Notes under the pieces: model-generated | What the model was told of the DNA's origin: nothing | Database searches by the model: none | What the model saw: the letters and a program-made list of their open reading frames with translations, nothing else | Shown: one piece after another, positions 13,193 to 17,417 of the stretch | Layout: each line of letters opens with the position of its first letter | How positions within the stretch are numbered: the stretch's first letter is position 1 | Translations under genes and position numbers: made by a program | Assembly (NCBI GenBank): GCA_903789505.1 | Contig: CAIFEU010000029.1 | Coordinates: 963-18,379 of the forward strand | Direction: 5' to 3' | Origin: an uncultured Coriobacteriales bacterium | GTDB lineage: Bacteria; Actinomycetota; Coriobacteriia; Coriobacteriales; UMGS124 | Length of the DNA: 17,417 nt

Positions 13193-15160
13193 ATGGCGGC
13201 TCGCGTGGGTGGCGGGACCTCGGGGGAGGGCGCCTCGCGTGAGGAGGCGGCGGCCGGGACGCCGCAGGCACCTCGCAGGGGAAGGCACCGCCGGCGCCCG
13301 GCGGGCGGAGCGTCCGCCCGGGAGATGGCGCCGCTGGCAGTGGCAGTCATCCTGGCGTGCGCGGTCGTCGTCGCGGGCATGGTCATCGCCTACCGGGCGT
13401 ACGCGCGCACCCTGCTCCAGTCGCAGGAGCAGCAGGCGACGACCCTGGCGCAGAGCGCCTCGCGCAACCTCGAGAGCTTTTTTGACATGCGCCTGCGCGA
13501 GCTCGACATGCAGTTCTCCGAGTCCGCGGTCGAGAGCGCGACGCTTGCGCGCGGGGGCGACTTTCCCTCCGCGGTCGACTCGCTGGTGAGCGGTCTTGGC
13601 ACGCCCGACCCCGCCGTCATCTCGGTCAAGGTGCTCAAAGGCGCCGAGGTCGACGACCCCTCTGCGGCGCTTCCCGAGGCCGCGGGGTACCTCGAGGACG
13701 ACGCGAGCGAGCGCGCGTTCGTGACGCAGGCCAAGTCGAGCAGCAAGGCGTTCCTGGGGTTCTGGTGCCAGCAGGGCGACGGGTTCGTCGCGTACGCGTG
13801 CCGGGCGATTCGCCTCGACGGTGAGCTGAGGGGGTATGTCGTCGAGGAGGTCGACCTGAACCGCGTCTACGAGGAGACGCTCGACGACCTCCAGGTGGGG
13901 GAGCGCGGCTACTTCACCGTGAAGGACCCCGACCGCGTGATCGTGATGCACCGCCTCCACGGCCAGATCGGGCTCAACACGGACACACAGCGCAAGGGGG
14001 TCTACGAGCAGGGTGACTGGAGCGCGCTCGACGACCGCCAGTACGGGGATGAGGCGGGATGCGCGATCGTGACCTCGTACTGGTGGGACGACATGGACGA
14101 GGGCCCGGTGCGCAAGCTGATTGCCTACGCCCCCGTCTACCTCGACGGCGACCACTTCGTCGTGAACGCTGTCGTCTCCTACGACGAGGTCATGAGCCCG
14201 CTGCGCAGCGTCGGCGCCATCTGCTCCGCGCTCGGCGCCGTCATGGTCCTCGTCGTGGCGGCAGCCGGTTGGAGGATTGCGAAGGGAGTCCAGGACGGCA
14301 GGCACTTGCGGCGCGAGCTCGAGCTCGAGCGCGACCTGCGCTCCCAGGCACAGCGGCTCAGGCTCCAGGAGCGCCAGCTGCAGCACGCCGACAGGCTCCA
14401 GACGACCGGTCTGATCGCGGGCACCCTCGCGCATGAGCTGAAGAACGCCATGACGCCGCTGCCGATCTACGGCCAGATGCTCGGGGCGGACGATGTCTCC
14501 GACGCCGAGCGCCGCGAGATAGCCGGCGAGATCGAGGGTCTCTCCGACCGGCTGAGCGCGATGGTGAGCCGCATGCTCGCCTACGTGCGGCGTGGCGGCG
14601 CCTCCGCCGACCCGGCGCGGCAGGCGGCGACGTTCGACGCGACGCCCGTGGTGGCCCAGGCGGTGGACACGGTGCGCATCCTGTGCCCGCGCGACGTCGA
14701 GCTGCGCGCGGAGGTCTCCGGCGACCCCTGCACGCTGCGGGGCGACCCGGTCTCCATCGACCAGATCGTGCTCAACCTCGTGACGAACGCGCTGTACGCG
14801 ATGCGCGACGGGGGAGGGACGCTGACGGTCGCGTGGGGCTCGTGCCCGCGGAGGCGCGGGGCGTTCGAGCTCACGGTGGCCGACACCGGGTGCGGCATGG
14901 ACGAGGCGACGCGGCAGCGCGTGTTCACGTCGTTCTTCACCACCAAGGGCGACGAGGGGACGGGCCTGGGGATGATGGTGGTCCAGACGCTGGTGCAGGG
15001 CATGCGCGGCAGCATCAGCGTCAGGAGCCGGCTCGGCGAGGGCACCACGTTCTCGGTCGTGCTCCCGGCGGTCTCGGACGACGACGCCCCCGACGGCGCG
15101 GGCGCCGGCTCCCGCGACGAGGGTGCGGGCGCCCCGGGGGAGAGCGGGACGGATTCTTAA
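13193..15160 (+). CDS. Membrane sensor histidine kinase with Cache-like sensor domain
   Basis: This is a 655-residue kinase. An Arg-rich cytoplasmic start is followed by one membrane helix (about 46-66). An extracytoplasmic region of about 270 residues follows, resembling a double-Cache sensor (VGERGYFTVKDPDRVIVMHR is typical). A second helix lies at about 340-360, and then a charged coiled-coil-like stretch. The phospho-acceptor box has His414 in LAHELKNAMTPL. The catalytic domain has Asn532 (NLVTNALYAM), VADTGCGMD, FTSFFTTK and GTGLGMMVV. The HELKN box and N-box are of the NtrB/DctB type. The ATG at 13193 has GGGGAGG eight bases upstream; the longer open frame back to 11867 overlaps the regulator on the other strand and is not credible. 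It probably phosphorylates the divergent regulator. The ligand is likely a small organic molecule but cannot be named. Confidence 0.92.
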   Translation: MAARVGGGTSGEGASREEAAAGTPQAPRRGRHRRRPAGGASAREMAPLAVAVILACAVVVAGMVIAYRAYARTLLQSQEQQATTLAQSASRNLESFFDMRLRELDMQFSESAVESATLARGGDFPSAVDSLVSGLGTPDPAVISVKVLKGAEVDDPSAALPEAAGYLEDDASERAFVTQAKSSSKAFLGFWCQQGDGFVAYACRAIRLDGELRGYVVEEVDLNRVYEETLDDLQVGERGYFTVKDPDRVIVMHRLHGQIGLNTDTQRKGVYEQGDWSALDDRQYGDEAGCAIVTSYWWDDMDEGPVRKLIAYAPVYLDGDHFVVNAVVSYDEVMSPLRSVGAICSALGAVMVLVVAAAGWRIAKGVQDGRHLRRELELERDLRSQAQRLRLQERQLQHADRLQTTGLIAGTLAHELKNAMTPLPIYGQMLGADDVSDAERREIAGEIEGLSDRLSAMVSRMLAYVRRGGASADPARQAATFDATPVVAQAVDTVRILCPRDVELRAEVSGDPCTLRGDPVSIDQIVLNLVTNALYAMRDGGGTLTVAWGSCPRRRGAFELTVADTGCGMDEATRQRVFTSFFTTKGDEGTGLGMMVVQTLVQGMRGSISVRSRLGEGTTFSVVLPAVSDDDAPDGAGAGSRDEGAGAPGESGTDS

Positions 15161-15193
15161 GGGAGGGGTCCCTGAGGGGCGGCGGATTCTTAA
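15150..15193. promoter_or_regulatory. Direct repeats upstream of the flavoprotein gene
   Basis: CGGATTCTTAA occurs twice, at 15150-15160 (its TAA is the kinase stop) and 15183-15193, 33 bases apart. Between them GAGGGG occurs at 15163 and again at 15174, 11 bases apart. Spacing in multiples of 11 bases on one face of the helix is how OmpR/PhoB regulators bind DNA. The sites lie about 95-140 bases before the reductase start. They may be binding sites for the regulator encoded at 12083-12967. Confidence 0.4.
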
Positions 15194-15287
15194 CAAGCTG
15201 TAAGGACATGGTCAGACCCCGTAAAGACAGGCCTCGTATCTTGTTGGACAGATCGGAAGAGGGTTGTCGAGACAAGGGGGAGCCATC

Positions 15288-17228
15288 ATGTCCTACACGA
15301 TTTCGAGGCGCGACCTGGTTTCTGCGGCGGGCATCGCGGCGGGCGCTGCGGCAGCGGCGGGGCTCGCGGGCGGGAGCGCCGCATACGCGGCGACGTCGGA
15401 GAAGTCGTCCGCGGCGAGCGGAGCCGCCGACGGCTCTGCGGCGCTGACCTACGCCGACACGGTCGCCTGGAACTACGAGGTTGACGTGCTGATCGTCGGC
15501 CTGGGCGGCGCGGGCGCGGCCGCCGCCATCACCGCAGCGCAGCAGGGCGCCAGGACGCTCGTCGTCGAGAAGGCCCCCGAGGGGCTCGACGGCGGCAACA
15601 CCAAGTTCTGCAGCCAGCGCTTCCTGCGCACCGAGGAGGCCGACCGCGACAAGATGGTCGAGTACATGAAGCAGGTACGCGGCCTGTACACCGAGGACAT
15701 GTCCGACGAGGTCATCGACTACCTGGTCGACGGCTACACGCGCACCGCGGCGTGGTACGAGTCCGTGGGCGGCTACGTGGACAGCCCCAAGGTCGACCCG
15801 GAGTTCCCCGACTTCGTGAACTCCGACATCGTGGTCAAGAACTGGACCGCCGACGACTACCAGGGTGCGTTCTGGCCCACGATGCTGCGCAACATCGAGC
15901 AGCTGCAGCAGGACGGCAAGATTGAGGTCTGGCACAACAGCCCGGCGGTGCGCCTGATTCAGGACCCCGTGTCGCGCACCGTGCTCGGCGCGGTCGTCGA
16001 CAAGGACGGCGACGAGCAGCTCAGCATCCGCGCGACGCACGGCGTGCTGCTGGCGTGCGGCGGCTTCGAGGCCAACAACCAGATGGTGCAGGACTACGTC
16101 GACATGCCCAAGTGCGTGCCGCTCGGGACCCAGTACAACACCGGCGACGGCATCAAGATGGCCCAGGCGGTGGGCGCCGACCTGTGGCACATGTCGGCGA
16201 CGTCCGGCCCGTTCTTCGAGTTCCAGGACCCCGACACCAAGGTCTGCTACCGCCAGCTGCTCGGGACGCTCTCGTACTCGACGCTCAAGGACGTCGCGGC
16301 GATCGTGGTCGGCGCCGACGGCACCCGCTTCATGCCCGAGACGGTCGGTCTCAAGCACGGACACATCCTGTTCCACGGCCTGTGGATCCGCGTCCCCTCC
16401 AGCTATCCGAGCTACGTGGTGTTCGATGAGGCGGCGCGCACGACCAAACCGTTCTACCGGGTGTGGAGCCAGGGCATGGAGGACGAGATCGCGAAGGGGT
16501 GGATCACCAAGGCCGACACGCTCGAGGACCTCGCAGACGCCATCGGCGTGCCCTCCGACAACCTCGCGCAGCAGGTCCAGGACTACAACGGCTACTGCGA
16601 CGCCGGCGAGGACCCGCTCGGCCGTCCCGCGGAGTACCTGTTCCCGTTCGGTTCCGGCCCCTACTACGCGTTCCCGATCACGCCGTGCTTCATCAACACC
16701 CAGGGCGGCCCCGTGCGCAACACGAGCTGCCAGGTGCTCGACACGAACCGCGAGCCCATCCCCGGCCTGTTCAGCGCCGGCGAGATCGGCAGCTTCTACT
16801 CCTCGCTCTACCAGGGCGCGGGCAACGTTGCCGAGTGCATCATGACGGGCATCGACTCGATCACCAACATGATGAAGCAGACCACCGAGGCGGCGCCCCT
16901 GGAGTTCGCCGCCGCTGGCGAGGCGCAGCAGTACCAGCCTGAGGCCTACGCTGCCCCCGAGTACGAGCTGGGCGACGGCCGGTACCTGGGCACCGGCGAC
17001 GGCATGGGCGTGATCACGGCGCGCGTCACGATGGACGGCGACAAGATCGCGCAGGTCGAGGTGCTCAACGGCTCCGAGACCCCGGGCATCGGCTCCATCG
17101 CGATCGCCGAGGTGCCGCAGGCGATTGTGGACGCCCAGAGCACCGACGTCGACACCGTCGCGGGCGCTACCCGCTCCAGTGACGGCATCATCGCGGCGGT
17201 CAAGGACGCCGTGGCGCAGGCGAAGTAG
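15288..17228 (+). CDS. Tat-exported FAD/FMN flavoprotein reductase (fumarate/urocanate reductase-like)
   Basis: This is a 646-residue secreted flavoprotein. The twin-arginine signal is ISRRDLV (Arg7, Arg8) with an Ala-rich core ending near AAYA (33-36). The FAD-binding fold begins VDVLIVGLGGAG (66-76) with Glu94 for the ribose. The body resembles the flavoprotein subunits of fumarate, urocanate and related reductases, with the late FAD segment FSAGEIGSFYSSLYQGAGN. A C-terminal FMN-binding domain (about 560-646) ends in the motif AGATRSS, with Thr628 the predicted FMN attachment site. There is no haem-binding CxxCH, so electrons probably come from another membrane-anchored carrier. Such enzymes use organic terminal acceptors in anaerobic respiration; the substrate is unknown. 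The start follows an AGGGGGAG site by five bases. The preceding two-component genes are its likely regulators. Confidence 0.9.
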   Translation: MSYTISRRDLVSAAGIAAGAAAAAGLAGGSAAYAATSEKSSAASGAADGSAALTYADTVAWNYEVDVLIVGLGGAGAAAAITAAQQGARTLVVEKAPEGLDGGNTKFCSQRFLRTEEADRDKMVEYMKQVRGLYTEDMSDEVIDYLVDGYTRTAAWYESVGGYVDSPKVDPEFPDFVNSDIVVKNWTADDYQGAFWPTMLRNIEQLQQDGKIEVWHNSPAVRLIQDPVSRTVLGAVVDKDGDEQLSIRATHGVLLACGGFEANNQMVQDYVDMPKCVPLGTQYNTGDGIKMAQAVGADLWHMSATSGPFFEFQDPDTKVCYRQLLGTLSYSTLKDVAAIVVGADGTRFMPETVGLKHGHILFHGLWIRVPSSYPSYVVFDEAARTTKPFYRVWSQGMEDEIAKGWITKADTLEDLADAIGVPSDNLAQQVQDYNGYCDAGEDPLGRPAEYLFPFGSGPYYAFPITPCFINTQGGPVRNTSCQVLDTNREPIPGLFSAGEIGSFYSSLYQGAGNVAECIMTGIDSITNMMKQTTEAAPLEFAAAGEAQQYQPEAYAAPEYELGDGRYLGTGDGMGVITARVTMDGDKIAQVEVLNGSETPGIGSIAIAEVPQAIVDAQSTDVDTVAGATRSSDGIIAAVKDAVAQAK

Positions 17229-17345
17229 GCCGCCCCGAGCGAGCGCGCAACCCCGGGCGGGTGCCCGGGCGCGCCCGGGCGGGCGCTCGCCGGGCCGCAG
17301 AGAGGCCGGGCCCCGCGAACAGGTGCGGGGCGTGCGGCCGCAGGG

Positions 17346-17381
17346 GGACGCCCCGTCTCGCAATGCCGAGGCGGGGCGTCC
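17346..17381 (+). terminator. Strong hairpin downstream of the flavoprotein gene
   Basis: A 15-bp stem forms between 17346-17360 (GGACGCCCCGTCTCG) and 17367-17381, with one G:U pair and a six-base loop. A smaller CCCCGC/GCGGGG hairpin lies just before it at about 17313-17332. Neither has a U run. They are the probable end of the flavoprotein transcript, about 120 bases after the stop. Confidence 0.5.
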
Positions 17382-17417
17382 GCGCGTGCGAGGCCGCGGG
17401 CGGGGCGAGCGCGAACG

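Noticed and set aside
15021..17363. 780-codon open frame antisense to the flavoprotein gene
   Set aside because: It is a shadow frame produced by GC-rich third positions; its His/Val/Arg/Ala-rich translation matches no family.
1..17417. CRISPR array, transposase, integrase or tRNA
   Set aside because: No regularly spaced repeat series, no DDE or recombinase ORF, and no cloverleaf-like sequence was found.

Overview
The window is very GC-rich DNA with AT-poor third codon positions. Its gene content is typical of an anaerobic actinobacterium of the class Coriobacteriia (Eggerthellaceae or Olsenella-like relatives). The main pointers are a Tat-exported FAD/FMN reductase of the fumarate/urocanate reductase type, a stand-alone FMN-binding lipoprotein, and a DUF4160-type accessory pair. 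The lineage is inferred from gene content; no rRNA or other marker gene lies in the window.

Layout, left to right. A VanH/D-lactate-dehydrogenase-like 2-hydroxyacid dehydrogenase lies on the minus strand (173-1156). After a gene-poor gap comes an FMN-binding lipoprotein (1720-2268). The first branched-chain amino acid operon follows: ilvB, ilvN and ilvC (2657-6199), closed by a strong hairpin. Positions 6280-7146 hold a lower-GC accessory insert bounded by two copies of a 66-bp direct repeat. It carries a small uncharacterised gene and a decayed DUF4160 gene. A minus-strand toxin-antitoxin pair (PIN toxin, RelB/DinJ-like antitoxin) follows at 7170-8056, with a clear promoter and a 21-bp palindromic operator. 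On the plus strand there is then a classical isoleucine-rich leader peptide with an attenuator (8358-8519). It precedes a second acetolactate synthase catalytic gene, which is interrupted by an in-frame amber codon at codon 7 (8609-10312). ilvA, with an ACT domain, follows (10532-11728). The right end holds a divergent two-component system: an OmpR-type regulator on the minus strand (12083-12967) and a Cache-like sensor kinase on the plus strand (13193-15160). Next to it is the Tat-exported flavoprotein reductase (15288-17228).

How the parts fit. ilvBN, ilvC and ilvA supply threonine deamination, acetohydroxyacid synthesis and reductoisomerisation for Ile/Val/Leu. ilvD and ilvE are not in the window. 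The attenuated locus looks built to respond to Ile supply, but its first structural gene appears inactivated, which recalls the naturally broken ilvG of E. coli K-12. The flavoprotein and the FMN lipoprotein both end in an ApbE-type flavinylation motif and probably belong to extracytoplasmic electron transfer. The neighbouring kinase/regulator pair is the natural candidate for controlling the reductase.

I saw no CRISPR array, rRNA, tRNA, transposase or integrase. The observations most worth a second look are the amber-interrupted acetolactate synthase behind an intact attenuator, the repeat-flanked decaying DUF4160 insert, the homopolymer-containing tail of IlvN, and the regulatory architecture around the sensor kinase and flavoprotein reductase.
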